A stretch of DNA of 64,000 nt from Herbiconiux flava (lineage in GTDB: Bacteria; Actinomycetota; Actinomycetes; Actinomycetales; Microbacteriaceae). Position 1 is the stretch's first letter, and each line of letters starts with the position of its first letter. The DNA lies in contig NZ_JACCBM010000001.1 in assembly GCF_013409865.1 (NCBI RefSeq), forward strand, positions 3,534,001 through 3,598,000, written 5' to 3'. The notes beneath the pieces are model-generated. The model saw only the letters and a program-made list of their open reading frames with translations, did no database searches and was not told where the DNA came from. Shown here one piece after another: positions 1-8,321 of this stretch. The translations under genes and the position numbers were made by a program.

Positions 1-997
1 GCAGATCGGCCGGCACCTTGTAGCGGTCACGACCGACCGAGAGGCGCTGCCCGGTGACGGGGTCGGTCAGGATGCGCAGGAACGACGGCGCCCCCGCAGC
101 CAGCCGCCGTGCGGTCTCGAGCGGGATCGGCCCATAGCCCCGCAGCTCGCCGCCCTCGTCGGAGCGACCCAGCAACGACAGGGCCGGCACGGTCACGACG
201 ATGTTCGCGGTGATCCCGCGAGCACGCGCGGAGGTGTCACCGTCGCGGTGCAGAAGCAGTTCGACGAGACCGTCGGCCCGCAGCTGGGCATGCGTGCGCG
301 TCTCGTCGGGCGAGCGCAGGGCGCGCCCGAGCTGGTCGAGCGTGTCGTCGATGGCGAACGCGGCGACGGCCGGCAGATGACAGACCACCGTCGCCATGCC
401 GTCGCGCTCCTTCTCGACCCACACCGCCCGCTCCTCGCGCGCTTCACGGTGGCGCACGTCGATCGACTCGGGGTGCATCCGCTCTCGCACGGCCCGCGCA
501 TGGGTGGCCAGCTGGGAGGGCGTCTGCGTCTCGGCCTTCGCGGTCGCCGCCACATCGAACTCGCCCCGCGCCGCCTCGGGCAGCGTTCGCGCCTGCCGCA
601 CGACCGCCTGCGCGTGCTGGTAGCTGATGGCACCGCGGGCCAGCGCATCGAGGGTGTGCGGCAGGAACTCCTCGAGCGCCTCGGCCTCGTCGATGCGCTG
701 CGCCGCGGTCGCCTCGGGCAGGCGCAGCGTGGTCGCGATCTCGGCCACCAGCGACCGCCGCGCGTGCTCGAGCGACCCGCCCTCCAGCCCCGCGAGCCAG
801 TGCGCCTTGCGCGCGGCGGCCGCGAGCAGCACAACCGCCTCGGCCTCGAGCACGGCCTGCCGAGCCCGGATCTCGGCCACCGCATCGGCGTCAGCCCCGA
901 TCCCCCGCAGCAGCGACTCCCGCGTCTCCAGAACCGAGGCGCCGGCGACAACAGGCCCAGCGGCGAGGGCGGATGCAGAGGCGAAGGAAGGTTTCAT
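1..997 (-). CDS. DUF222/13E12-family HNH endonuclease, N-terminal part (runs off the left edge)
   Basis: The frame is open from an ATG at 995-997 to the window edge (332 codons seen), so the C-terminal HNH domain lies outside. The protein starts MKPSFASASALAAG and is rich in Ala, Arg and Glu helices, with LEHARRSLVAEIATTLRLPE near residues 65-90 and, just before the edge, TGQRLSVGRDRYKVPADL, which in this family directly precedes the HNH core. Such 13E12-type proteins occur in many dispersed copies in actinobacteria and are thought to be nucleases of selfish or homing type; that role is inference. A long hairpin (1091-1149) lies upstream. Other open frames on both strands here are shadows. 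Confidence 0.85.
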   Translation of the reverse strand, partial: MKPSFASASALAAGPVVAGASVLETRESLLRGIGADADAVAEIRARQAVLEAEAVVLLAAAARKAHWLAGLEGGSLEHARRSLVAEIATTLRLPEATAAQRIDEAEALEEFLPHTLDALARGAISYQHAQAVVRQARTLPEAARGEFDVAATAKAETQTPSQLATHARAVRERMHPESIDVRHREAREERAVWVEKERDGMATVVCHLPAVAAFAIDDTLDQLGRALRSPDETRTHAQLRADGLVELLLHRDGDTSARARGITANIVVTVPALSLLGRSDEGGELRGYGPIPLETARRLAAGAPSFLRILTDPVTGQRLSVGRDRYKVPADL

Positions 998-1090
998 GAG
1001 CTTGCTTCAATTCTAGTGACAGCGAAGCCCTCCAGCAAGCGATTCCCCAGATCACGCAACAATTGATCCCATCCCGACCACACCCTTCGA

Positions 1091-1149
1091 GGGCAAGCGC
1101 GAAGCGCGCGGCAGCACTTGACGAACTGCCGCGCGCTCCGCGCTTGCCC
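1091..1149. repeat. Long inverted repeat between divergent genes
   Basis: Two 24-base arms (1091-1114 and 1126-1149) pair with a single mismatch around an 11-base loop that contains TTGACG. The flanking genes diverge from it, so it is not an ordinary terminator for either one. It could be a palindromic mobile repeat or a leader structure of the DUF222 nuclease gene. Confidence 0.75.
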
Positions 1150-1188
1150 ACCAGATGATCGGGTCGCCTCCCCGATAAACTCACGCCC

Positions 1189-1782
1189 ATGGTCGACCAG
1201 GTCACCACGGCTTACTCCCAGAGATCAGCCGAGTACACCGAGCTCTTCGGGTCGATGCGGCACGTGCATCCGTCAGACCTCGCCCTCGTCACCACCTGGG
1301 CCGCGAGCGTCGACGGCCCGGTCATCGATGCCGGCTGCGGGCCCGGCCAGTGGACGGCCTTCCTCACCGAACGAGGCCTGTCAGCCCGCGGCGTCGACCG
1401 GGTGCCCGAGTTCGTCGCCCGCGCGCGCCGCAGCTACCCCGGCGTGCCCTTCGCGCTCGGCAGCCTCGACGCGCTCGACGCCGCCACGGGTTCGAGCGGG
1501 GGTGTGCTCGCGTGGTACTCGCTCATCCACCGCGAGCCGTCGACGATCCAGGATGCTCTGCAGGAGTTCCACCGCGTGCTGAAGCCGGGCGGCGCCCTCC
1601 TGATCGGCTTCTTCGAGGGTGCCGCGCTCGAGCCCTTCGACCACGCCGTCGTGACGGCCCACCGCTGGCCCGTCGACCGCCTCGCGGCCGAACTCGAGCT
1701 CGCCGGGTTCGGCGTGCACGAGAAGCACGTGCGCGTCACCGCGGGTGAGCGCCCCCAGGCCGCGATCTGGGCGCGGGCCTGA
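1189..1782 (+). CDS. Class I SAM-dependent methyltransferase
   Basis: A 197-residue protein with a Rossmann methyltransferase core. Motif I is VIDAGCGPGQW (about residues 45-55), the SAM-ribose acidic loop follows as ARGVDRVPEF (about 68-77), and the post-motif HRVLKPGGALLIGFFEG (about 129-145) is the usual strand 4/5 signature of UbiE/COQ5-like small-molecule methyltransferases. The substrate cannot be told from sequence. An AT-richer GATAAAC box at 1171-1177 could be a -10 element only about 12 bases before the ATG, so transcription may be leaderless or nearly so. The gene stands alone between the inverted repeat and a convergent gene. Confidence 0.85.
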   Translation: MVDQVTTAYSQRSAEYTELFGSMRHVHPSDLALVTTWAASVDGPVIDAGCGPGQWTAFLTERGLSARGVDRVPEFVARARRSYPGVPFALGSLDALDAATGSSGGVLAWYSLIHREPSTIQDALQEFHRVLKPGGALLIGFFEGAALEPFDHAVVTAHRWPVDRLAAELELAGFGVHEKHVRVTAGERPQAAIWARA

Positions 1783-1855
1783 AGGCGGGCGGGGGTCAGC
1801 CCGCGCCCCACCTTGGGATCGCAGCTCGGTAAGCGGATGGACCGCCGGCGCTCGG

Positions 1856-2575
1856 TCACGTCGAGGGGGTCGGCTCCTCCCTGCGGCGGGACTGTGCGAC
1901 GAAGCGGCGGAGCGCCGAGTAGCGGAACTCCTGATAGAGGCCGTGCAGGACGGCGAGCAGCGCCGCCGTTCCCAGACCGATCAGGATGGACGGGGTCGTC
2001 TGCGAGGTGGACTGGACGACGAGGATCGCGACGCCGGCACCCGCCACCATCGAGTTCACGATGGCGATCACGGTCGCCGTCGGGAAGAACACGCCCACCC
2101 ACGACTGCCGGCGACCGATGGGCAGCATCTCGTTCGGGCCGTGCGGGCCGGTCGGGCGCGGGAAGTACCGCGCCGCTCCCGGCAGCGTCGTGGCGTAGAC
2201 CGCTCGGATGCGCTGGATCGCCTCGAGGGCGGCGACATCCTCGAGCGAGATCTCGACGAGCCGCTCGTACGAGAAGAGACCGAGGAGGAAGATCACCGGG
2301 ATGACGACCATGAGGAACCCCAGCGCGTAGTCGGTCTGTGCCAGGAACCCGAACGCGACGAGACTGCTGGAGAGAGTCGTGAGGTACAGGGCCGCACGAC
2401 TGCTGGCCTCGCTCACGGTGATGCCTCGGGCGGATTCGAGCACGAAGTGCTCGTTCATCAGGGCGCTGTAGAAGGCCCCTGCCCGGTCGGACAGCGCCTC
2501 GATGGCCTGGTCGGCGGTCGGGAGATCGCCGACCGCCGCCGGCTGGGGACTGGAGCGAGCTTGTCCGTCAGTCAC
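1856..2575 (-). CDS. Membrane protein of unknown function (four predicted TM segments)
   Basis: 239 residues. A soluble N-terminal part of about 60 residues is followed by two hydrophobic segments (LYLTTLSSSLVAFGFLA and GFLMVVIPVIFLLGLF, about 63-100), a central cytosolic stretch with an amphipathic helix (RLVEISLEDVAALEAIQRIR), and two more hydrophobic segments near 160-215, ending in an Arg-rich tail. No family recognised. It is the last gene of a three-gene operon: its ATG overlaps the end of the VOC gene by 8 bases. Confidence 0.8.
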   Translation of the reverse strand: MTDGQARSSPQPAAVGDLPTADQAIEALSDRAGAFYSALMNEHFVLESARGITVSEASSRAALYLTTLSSSLVAFGFLAQTDYALGFLMVVIPVIFLLGLFSYERLVEISLEDVAALEAIQRIRAVYATTLPGAARYFPRPTGPHGPNEMLPIGRRQSWVGVFFPTATVIAIVNSMVAGAGVAILVVQSTSQTTPSILIGLGTAALLAVLHGLYQEFRYSALRRFVAQSRRREEPTPST

Positions 2576-2939
2576 CGGCCGCGGCCTCTCGCACGGAGAA
2601 GAGGTTGCCGAACGGGTCGAGCAGCTGACACAGCCGCTCCCCCGTGAACACGGTCTTGGGCCCCCGGTGCGCGACGGCGCCGTGAGCGGTCCACTCCTCG
2701 ACGAAGGCGTCGACGTCGGGAACGGTCCAGTACGGGCTGGTGCCCGCCGGGCCGGGCGCGTTGAGCTCGTCCCTCCGGTGCAGCGTCAACCGCGTCCCGT
2801 CGAGGTCGAAGGCCACGAGCGCCCCTCCTCGCACCACGGGCTCACGATCGAGTCGTGCCGTGTACCAGTCGACCGCCTCGTCCAGGTCGTCGACGAAGTA
2901 GAAGACGTTGCCGACGCCCGCGAACTCCACCCGGGTCAC
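2568..2939 (-). CDS. VOC (glyoxalase/bleomycin-resistance) fold protein
   Basis: 123 residues, the size of a single two-module vicinal-oxygen-chelate domain. It shows the usual NVFYFVDDLDEAVDWYTARL start, a central tract ending in VPDVDAFVEEW, and the C-terminal DPFGNLFSV signature in which the expected metal-binding Glu is not seen; the protein may therefore not be a metalloenzyme. Its ATG overlaps the stop of the upstream alpha/beta hydrolase by 4 bases (ATGA), indicating coupled translation. Substrate unknown. Confidence 0.8.
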   Translation of the reverse strand: MTRVEFAGVGNVFYFVDDLDEAVDWYTARLDREPVVRGGALVAFDLDGTRLTLHRRDELNAPGPAGTSPYWTVPDVDAFVEEWTAHGAVAHRGPKTVFTGERLCQLLDPFGNLFSVREAAAGD

Positions 2940-3760
2940 GCCCGGACCGCCGAGAAGACGTCGTGGAGGAAGGCCAGGGACGGACCGATGGCCGCCTCCG
3001 TGTACCCCTCCGCATGGTGGGTGCCGGGAATGAGCTGGAGCGTACTGGCGACCCCTACCTCCGCCAGTGCCGCCTGCATCGCACGAGCGTCGCTCACCGG
3101 CACGAACTCGCCCAGCGAGTTGGCCAGGAACACCGGGCCGCCCGTGGGCGAGGCATGGCGGGCGGTCGACGCCTTCGTCAGCAGGCTGCGGTCGCCGCCG
3201 ACCTCGTCGAGGATCGTCCAGCGCAGGAACGCGTCGTTCCGGCCCGTCTGGTTGATGTCGGCGCTCTTCATGGCATTGAGATCCTGCGTGGTCGGCGTGG
3301 CGGGAAGATCGTCGGTCTGCTCGACGATCGCGAGGAGGTCGAACATCCCCGACCAGCTGACCGCAGGCCTCCCGGTGGCGATGCTCGCCTCGACCACGAG
3401 GTTTCCGCCGGCCGAGCCGCCGAAGAAGGCGAGCTTGGTGCGATCGAAGGCCCGGTCAGACGCGAGAGCCCACTGCGCGGCGGTGAGGACGTCCTCCTTG
3501 CTCGCAGGGAACGTGTGTTCCGGGGCCTCACGGTAGTTCGGCGCGAAGACGATGTAACCGGCGTCGACGAGCTTCGTCGCGAGCGACACCTCTTTGCTCT
3601 TGTCACCGCGGAACCAGCCACCGCCGTGAACCAGCACGATCGCGGCTCGATCCGAGTCGGCCTCCGCCGAGACGTCCCTGCTGTAGATGTCCATCAGCAG
3701 CGAGACCTGCCCGACTGCTCCGTACTCGACATCGAGAACCACCGACTGCTCGTCCGACAC
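2936..3760 (-). CDS. Alpha/beta hydrolase, esterase/lipase (HSL-like)
   Basis: 274 residues. The oxyanion-hole motif VLVHGGGWFRGDK (about 41-53) and the nucleophile elbow FFGGSAGGNL (about 113-122, catalytic Ser in GGSAG) identify a hormone-sensitive-lipase-like or carboxylesterase-like hydrolase; GTHHAEGY near 247-254 supplies the likely catalytic His. It has no signal peptide, so it is probably cytosolic. First gene of an operon with a VOC protein and a membrane protein (4-base and 8-base overlaps). Natural substrate unknown. Confidence 0.85.
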   Translation of the reverse strand: MSDEQSVVLDVEYGAVGQVSLLMDIYSRDVSAEADSDRAAIVLVHGGGWFRGDKSKEVSLATKLVDAGYIVFAPNYREAPEHTFPASKEDVLTAAQWALASDRAFDRTKLAFFGGSAGGNLVVEASIATGRPAVSWSGMFDLLAIVEQTDDLPATPTTQDLNAMKSADINQTGRNDAFLRWTILDEVGGDRSLLTKASTARHASPTGGPVFLANSLGEFVPVSDARAMQAALAEVGVASTLQLIPGTHHAEGYTEAAIGPSLAFLHDVFSAVRA

Positions 3761-3895
3761 GGGGACCCCTTCCCGAGCTGCGGCGGATGCCGCGCTCGAG
3801 CCAGAGCCTAGAGGCCCGTGCGGCGCCGAGGGTCACCCTGCGAGGGCCACCAAGACGCACGACCGCGTGCCGCAGACCCACGCGGCCGGGAAACA

Positions 3896-3920
3896 CGAAA
3901 GGCCCGGAAGACCGGGCCTA
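3896..3920 (-). terminator. Rho-independent terminator of tRNA-Gln
   Basis: On the minus strand just after the tRNA 3' end, AGGCCCGG-TCTT-CCGGGCCT forms a perfect 8-bp GC stem followed by TTTCGTGTTT. Position and T-rich tail fit transcription termination of the tRNA gene. Confidence 0.8.
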
Positions 3921-3925
3921 GCTTG

Positions 3926-3997
3926 CTGGGGTACCTGGACTCGAACCAAGAACAACTGAACCAGAATCAGCCGTGTTGCCAATTACACCATACCCCA
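3926..3997 (-). tRNA. tRNA-Gln (anticodon CUG)
   Basis: The minus strand folds as a complete cloverleaf: acceptor TGGGGTA pairs with TACCCCA, the anticodon arm GCTGA-TTCTGGT-TCAGT carries anticodon CTG, and the T arm CTTGG-TTCGAGT-CCAGG is intact. The discriminator base is G and the CCA end is not fully encoded. The TGGGGTA acceptor and CTG anticodon are classical for glutamine tRNA. A terminator follows at 3896-3920. Confidence 0.95.
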
Positions 3998-4109
3998 ATG
4001 GCCTTCACCGGAGTTCGGGCCGTCGTCTACCCTAGCCTATCCGCGGCCGGGCGCCAAAAGCACCGCGAGCGTCCCACGCACCGGGCTCAGAGTGCCCCGC
4101 CCACCGGGC

Positions 4110-4571
4110 TCAGAGCGGCGCGATCACCGCGTTCCGCACGTGCTCGTAGACCACCGAGGTGCGCACGTCGGCCACCTCCGGCCGCTCGGTGAGCCGGTCG
4201 ATCACGAACCCGTAGAGGGCCTCGTTGTCGGGCACCGCCACGTGCACGAGGAAGTCCTCACTGCCCGAGGTCACGAACACCCCGATCGTCTCCGGCAGCT
4301 CGCTCACCCACGACCGGAACCCCTCGATGTTCTTCCGGGACGGCGGCCGGATGCGCACCGCGATCATCGCCTGCACCCCGCGTCCGAGCGCGGCGAGGTC
4401 GACGGCGACGGTCGATCCGGTGATGACACCGCGGTCGCGCAGGGCCCGCACACGGTCGAGTGCGGTGGTCGGCGCCACCCCGACCGAGGCGGCGAGGTCG
4501 CGATTGGTGCGCCGTGCATCCGTCTGCAATTCGCGCAGGATGGCCGTGTCGAGTGCATCCAGCGAAGTCAT
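4110..4571 (-). CDS. Lrp/AsnC-family transcriptional regulator
   Basis: 153 residues from the ATG at 4569-4571, which has AAAGGGG eight bases upstream; a longer frame to 4667 exists but its N-terminus is unlike the family. Residues 1-55 are the winged helix-turn-helix (LDALDTAILRELQTDARRTN, then LAASVGVAPTTALDRVRAL). The rest is the RAM ligand-binding/oligomerisation domain (AMIAVRIRPP...GVFVTSGSEDFLVHVAVPD). Family members sense amino acids or other small ligands. It is divergent from the DUF2000 gene at 4696, so the shared 124-base region probably contains its operator. Confidence 0.88.
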   Translation of the reverse strand: MTSLDALDTAILRELQTDARRTNRDLAASVGVAPTTALDRVRALRDRGVITGSTVAVDLAALGRGVQAMIAVRIRPPSRKNIEGFRSWVSELPETIGVFVTSGSEDFLVHVAVPDNEALYGFVIDRLTERPEVADVRTSVVYEHVRNAVIAPL

Positions 4572-4695
4572 TCGGCCCCTTTCTCCGTACGATGTACGGC
4601 ATGATTGCGTGAGTGTCGTTCGGGTGAATACTATCGCCGCAGTCGGCCGTGTGGGCCGGCAGCACATCGAGCACTGAGCACGGAGAGAACGACGG

Positions 4696-5184
4696 ATGCC
4701 CGCGACCCCCGCCTACCGCCCCGAGGAGATCCTCGCCCACGAGTCGACCCGTTCGGCGCGACTGAAGTGGGTGGTGGTGGTCGACACGGCCCTCGAACCC
4801 GGACGCCTCGCCAACGCCGTGGCCTGCGTCGCCGCGGCCACCGGGGAGGCGGTGCGGGGGCTGCAGGGGCCGGGTGGTCCTGACGCGAGCGGGGCCGAGC
4901 ATCCGGGACTCGCCTGGGCCGGCTGCACGGTGCTCGGCGCCGGGGCCGAGCAGCTCGCGACCGTGCGCGCCAAGGCCGTGGCGGCGGCCGCCTCGGCGGA
5001 GACGGATGACGATGCCGTCTGGATCGCGGACATGCCGCTCGCGGCGCAGACGACCCGGGTCTACGACGAGTACCTCGCCGAGCTCGCACGCACCGCACCC
5101 GAGCAGCTGCAGTCGCTCGCGCTCAGCATCGTGGGCCCGCGGGCCACCGTCGACCGCATCGTGAAGAAGCTCAAGCTCCTCTGA
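4696..5184 (+). CDS. DUF2000 family protein
   Basis: 162 residues. The opening (LKWVVVVDTALEPGRLANAVACVAAATG, residues about 23-50) and the central IADMPLAAQTTRVYDEYLAEL match the DUF2000 family, a small peptidyl-tRNA-hydrolase-like fold with no assigned function. The gene is divergent from an Lrp/AsnC regulator, a layout often seen when the regulator controls its neighbour (inference). A purine-rich GGAGAGAACG just before the ATG supports the start. Confidence 0.75.
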   Translation: MPATPAYRPEEILAHESTRSARLKWVVVVDTALEPGRLANAVACVAAATGEAVRGLQGPGGPDASGAEHPGLAWAGCTVLGAGAEQLATVRAKAVAAAASAETDDDAVWIADMPLAAQTTRVYDEYLAELARTAPEQLQSLALSIVGPRATVDRIVKKLKLL

Positions 5185-5209
5185 GCGTGGTGGATGCCCG
5201 TTCCGAGCG

Positions 5210-5545
5210 CTAGGCGCTGAGCGCGATCTCGGCGCCGGCGCCGGTCTCGCCGCCGGCGGCCAGGCCGTAGGCGCTCTGCAGGATCCACGCCAGCGCTGAC
5301 CCGTGACGCGGGTCGAACCGCGCCGCCCGGCGCCACACGTCGACGAAGACCTCGAACGCCACGTCCTCGGCCTCCTGGGGATCGGCGACGAACCGGCGGA
5401 TGAATCCGAGCAGGCGCGGGGCCACGCGATCGTAGAGGTCGGCGAAAGCGTCCGCGTCCCCGCTCGCCGTGCGCACCAGCAGCCCATCCAGCGACGGAAT
5501 GCTCGGGAGGCCTGCCTGGTCCGGGGTCACGCTCCACTGTGACAT
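5210..5545 (-). pseudogene. Truncated ECF sigma factor (region 2 only, SigK-like)
   Basis: 111 residues from the ATG at 5543-5545. Residues 20-100 are a good sigma region 2: TASGDADAFADLYDRVAPRL, then DPQEAEDVAFEVFVDVWRRA and FDPRHGSALAWILQSAY, closest in style to SigK-type ECF factors. Instead of a linker and a region 4 helix-turn-helix the protein stops 15 residues later (GGETGAGAEIALSA). It therefore cannot recognise a -35 element alone. It is either a decayed gene or a region-2-only protein that might compete for core polymerase. No anti-sigma gene is adjacent. Confidence 0.6.
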
Positions 5546-5642
5546 GACGCCGAACTCGATGCATCCGTATCGACCGGGAACCTGGCGATCGTCGCTCTGC
5601 GGCACCGGACGCCGTCGTGGTGCGGACGGTAGGCTCGGCGCC

Positions 5643-6254
5643 ATGGATGCTGCGCCGCTGCTCGTGAAGGTCTGCGGGCTCCGCACCGAGGCCGCGATCG
5701 ACACCGCGGTGGCCGCCGGGGCGGACGCGGTGGGGTTTGTCGTCGCCGCGGGGAGCCCCCGGTTCGTCGACGCCGCCACCGCGCGACGGCTGGTCGAGCA
5801 CACCGCCGGCCGCGTCACCACCGTGCTGGTGACGAAGGGGCTGACGCCGGAGGACGCCGCGGTGGCGGCTCGCGCGGCGGGCGTCGACGTTCTGCAGGTG
5901 CACGGATTCGATCGGGGGGAGGTGGGCCGGGCATCCGCTCTGTTCCCCCGCGTGTGGCGGGCGACGTCGTCGCTCGGCGCGGACGACCTGGGGTCGTGGG
6001 GCGAGGAGCTGCTGCTGATCGACTCGCCGCGGCCCGGATCGGGTGAGCGCTGGGACCTCGGCGCGCTTCAGGTGCGGAGGCCCGAGGGGGCGTGGCTGCT
6101 CGCGGGCGGGCTGGACCCGACGAACGTGGGCCAGGCGATCGCGGAGGCCGCGCCGAGCGGGGTCGACGTCTCGAGCGGGGTCGAGTCGGCTCCGGGCGTC
6201 AAGGACCACGATCTGATCGAGCGCTTCGTCGCGGCAGCCCGGGCGACACCGTGA
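5643..6254 (+). CDS. trpF: Phosphoribosylanthranilate isomerase
   Basis: 203 residues from ATG 5643. It catalyses the Amadori rearrangement of N-(5-phosphoribosyl)anthranilate in tryptophan synthesis. Diagnostic (beta/alpha)8 motifs are present: VKVCGLRT at the N-terminus with the catalytic Cys, VLQVHGFD mid-protein, LLIDSPRPGSG for the catalytic Asp region, and the phosphate-binding AGGLDPTNV and GVDVSSGVE near the C-terminus. No other trp gene is in the window, so trpF is detached from the pathway operon. The stop overlaps the GTG of the DUF1801 gene (GTGA), suggesting coupled translation. Confidence 0.9.
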   Translation: MDAAPLLVKVCGLRTEAAIDTAVAAGADAVGFVVAAGSPRFVDAATARRLVEHTAGRVTTVLVTKGLTPEDAAVAARAAGVDVLQVHGFDRGEVGRASALFPRVWRATSSLGADDLGSWGEELLLIDSPRPGSGERWDLGALQVRRPEGAWLLAGGLDPTNVGQAIAEAAPSGVDVSSGVESAPGVKDHDLIERFVAAARATP

Positions 6255-6631
6255 AGACCGTCGAGGAGTTCATCGCCGCGCTCGACCCCGGGCAGCGCGA
6301 GCAGGTGGTCGAGCTGCGGCGCGTCATCCTGGCCCTGCCGGTCGAGCTCGACGAGCACATCAAGTGGAACTCCCCCAGCTACGTGCACGACGGCATCGAC
6401 CGCATCACGATGAACGTGCGGAACAAGGCGGGGGCGGTGCAGCTGATCCTGCACTTCGACACCGCGCGGCCCGAGGTGCGGAACGCGCCGCCGGTGATGG
6501 CCGACGAGACCGGGCTGGTGCGGTGGCTGTCCGACATCCGCGGGGTGATCACGGTGCCGCCCGGCACCGCGGTGAGTGCGCTGGAGCCCGGACTCTCCTC
6601 GGCGCTCGAGGGCTGGCTGCGCATCCGCTGA
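6251..6631 (+). CDS. DUF1801 domain protein
   Basis: 126 residues starting at GTG 6251 inside the trpF stop. VKTVEEFIAALDPGQREQV, then DEHIKWNSPSYVHDG (about 32-46) and the terminal LSSALEGWLRIR are characteristic of the DUF1801/YdhG-like family: small proteins with a TATA-binding-like fold and no firm function. Coupled to trpF by a 4-base overlap, but a role in tryptophan synthesis is not implied by the family. Confidence 0.8.
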   Translation: MKTVEEFIAALDPGQREQVVELRRVILALPVELDEHIKWNSPSYVHDGIDRITMNVRNKAGAVQLILHFDTARPEVRNAPPVMADETGLVRWLSDIRGVITVPPGTAVSALEPGLSSALEGWLRIR

Positions 6632-6797
6632 CCCGCTCGGAGGCGTTCGTTCCGACGCTGGTCGCACGCGGGGCGGTGCAGAACTGAACAGCTGTCGGAA
6701 CATCCGGGATCGCGCTCTCAGCGGCCATTTCGTGGCGTTATGGTGGAGCCACTCTTCACCCCCCGAAGAGCGGGAACACTGAACGCGGAGGTCGATC

Positions 6798-7634
6798 ATG
6801 CCGTTTGTGACCACGGACGATGGCGCAGAAATCTACTACAAGGACTGGGGCGACCCCGACGCCCAGCCCATCATGTTCCACCACGGCTGGCCCCTGTCGT
6901 CGGACGACTGGGACGCCCAGATGCTCTTCTTCCTGGCCGAGGGCTACCGCGTGATCGCGAGCGACCGCCGTGGCCACGGCCGGAGCAGCCAGATCGGCAC
7001 CGGCCACGACATGGACCACTACGCCAGCGACGCCTCGGCCGTCGTCGAGCACCTCGACCTCCGGAACGCCATCCACATCGGTCACTCGACCGGTGGCGGC
7101 CAGGTCGCCCGCTACGTCGCGCAGTACGGAGAGCCCCAGGGCCGCGTGGCCAAGGCCGTGCTCGTCTCCTCCGTTCCGCCGCTGATGGTGCAGACCGACG
7201 CCAACCCCGAGGGCACCCCGATCTCGGTCTTCGACGGGTTCCGCAGCGCGCTGGCCGCGAACCGCGCCGAGTTCTACCAGGCCGTCGCCTCCGGCCCGTT
7301 CTACGGCTTCAACCGCCCGGGTGCCACGCTGTCCGAGCCCGTCGTCGCCAACTGGTGGCGCCAGGGCATGACCGGCAGCGCGATCGCCCACTACGAGGGC
7401 ATCAAGGCCTTCTCGGAGACCGACCAGACCGAGGACCTCAAGGCCATCTCGGTGCCCGTGCTCGTCACCCAGGGCGACGACGACCAGGTCGTGCCCTACA
7501 AGGACGCCTCGCTGAAGCAGCACGAGCTCCTGCAGAACTCGACCCTGAAGATCTACGAGGGCTACCCGCACGGCATGCTGACGACCCACGCCGACGTGAT
7601 CAACCCCGACCTGCTCGCCTTCATCAAGTCGTAG
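6798..7634 (+). CDS. Non-heme chloroperoxidase-type alpha/beta hydrolase
   Basis: 278 residues, the normal length of the cofactor-free haloperoxidase/esterase group. Visible are the oxyanion motif FHHGWPLSSDDWD (about 32-44), SDRRGHGRSS (about 55-64), the nucleophile elbow IGHSTGGGQVARY (Ser about 98), the acid loop VTQGDDDQVVPY (Asp about 230) and the catalytic His in YPHGMLTTH (about 255-263). The family performs perhydrolysis giving peracids in vitro, but its physiological role is usually ester or lactone hydrolysis. GGAGG lies just upstream (6787-6791) and a terminator hairpin follows. Confidence 0.88.
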   Translation: MPFVTTDDGAEIYYKDWGDPDAQPIMFHHGWPLSSDDWDAQMLFFLAEGYRVIASDRRGHGRSSQIGTGHDMDHYASDASAVVEHLDLRNAIHIGHSTGGGQVARYVAQYGEPQGRVAKAVLVSSVPPLMVQTDANPEGTPISVFDGFRSALAANRAEFYQAVASGPFYGFNRPGATLSEPVVANWWRQGMTGSAIAHYEGIKAFSETDQTEDLKAISVPVLVTQGDDDQVVPYKDASLKQHELLQNSTLKIYEGYPHGMLTTHADVINPDLLAFIKS

Positions 7635-7648
7635 CAGCTCGGCCGTTC

Positions 7649-7687
7649 GAAGAGGTGCACCACCGGCTCGCCGGGGTGCACCTCTTC
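7649..7687 (+). terminator. Hairpin terminator after the chloroperoxidase gene
   Basis: A perfect 13-bp stem (arms 7649-7661 and 7675-7687, GAAGAGGTGCACC type) encloses a small CCGG-CCGG inner hairpin and begins 15 bases after the stop codon. There is only a short T-rich tail. It separates the hydrolase from the downstream GrpB gene. Confidence 0.7.
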
Positions 7688-7724
7688 TGCGTTCGGGCAC
7701 CCCTCAGCCTGCGAGGATGGGCGG

Positions 7725-8321
7725 GTGCAGCACAGCGAGGCGCCCCGGCGGGCCGACGTGACGACGGTCGAGATCGTGGGCGGGCCTGAGCGGCTCACGG
7801 TGGGGTTGCACGAGTACGACCCCGGGTGGGCGACCGTCTTCGAGACCAACCGGCGTCGAATTCAGGATGCTCTCGCCGGGGCCCGCGCCGGCAGCGAGCC
7901 CGTCGTGATCGAGCACATCGGGTCAACCTCGGTGCCGGGGCTCGCGGCGAAGCCGATCGTCGACATCGTCGTGGCGGTCGGCGACATCACCGCCGAGGAG
8001 GACTACCTCGACCCGCTCCTCGCGGCCGGCTACGTGCTCCGCGTGCGGGAGCCGGGCCACCGCCTCGTGCGCACGCCCGAGCGCGACGTGCACGTGCATG
8101 TCTATCAGCTGGGCGACCCCGCGATCGCGGGGTACCTGCTCCTCCGCGACCACCTGCGCGCCGACCCCGCCGATCGCGCCCTCTACGAGGGCACCAAGCG
8201 CGCCCTGATGGCGCGGAGCTGGGCCGACATGAACGCCTACTCCGACGCGAAGACCGAGGTCATCGTCGCCATCAAGGAGCGGGCGCGGCGGGCCGCCGGG
8301 CTCAGCGACCGACCCGCGTGA
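7725..8321 (+). CDS. GrpB family protein (UPF0157, nucleotidyltransferase fold)
   Basis: 198 residues from GTG 7725; GTG 7758 is a possible alternative start. The family signature is clear: LHEYDPGWATVFE (about 28-40), then VVIEHIGSTSVPGLAAKPIVDIVVAV (about 60-86), where the GST and the DxVV acidic pair resemble a nucleotidyltransferase active site, and the C-terminal YLLLRDHLRADPADRALYEGTK. The biochemical function of the family is unsettled; some members are fused to CoaE. Its 3' end overlaps the convergent glycolipid-binding gene by 20 bases. Confidence 0.85.
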   Translation: MQHSEAPRRADVTTVEIVGGPERLTVGLHEYDPGWATVFETNRRRIQDALAGARAGSEPVVIEHIGSTSVPGLAAKPIVDIVVAVGDITAEEDYLDPLLAAGYVLRVREPGHRLVRTPERDVHVHVYQLGDPAIAGYLLLRDHLRADPADRALYEGTKRALMARSWADMNAYSDAKTEVIVAIKERARRAAGLSDRPA

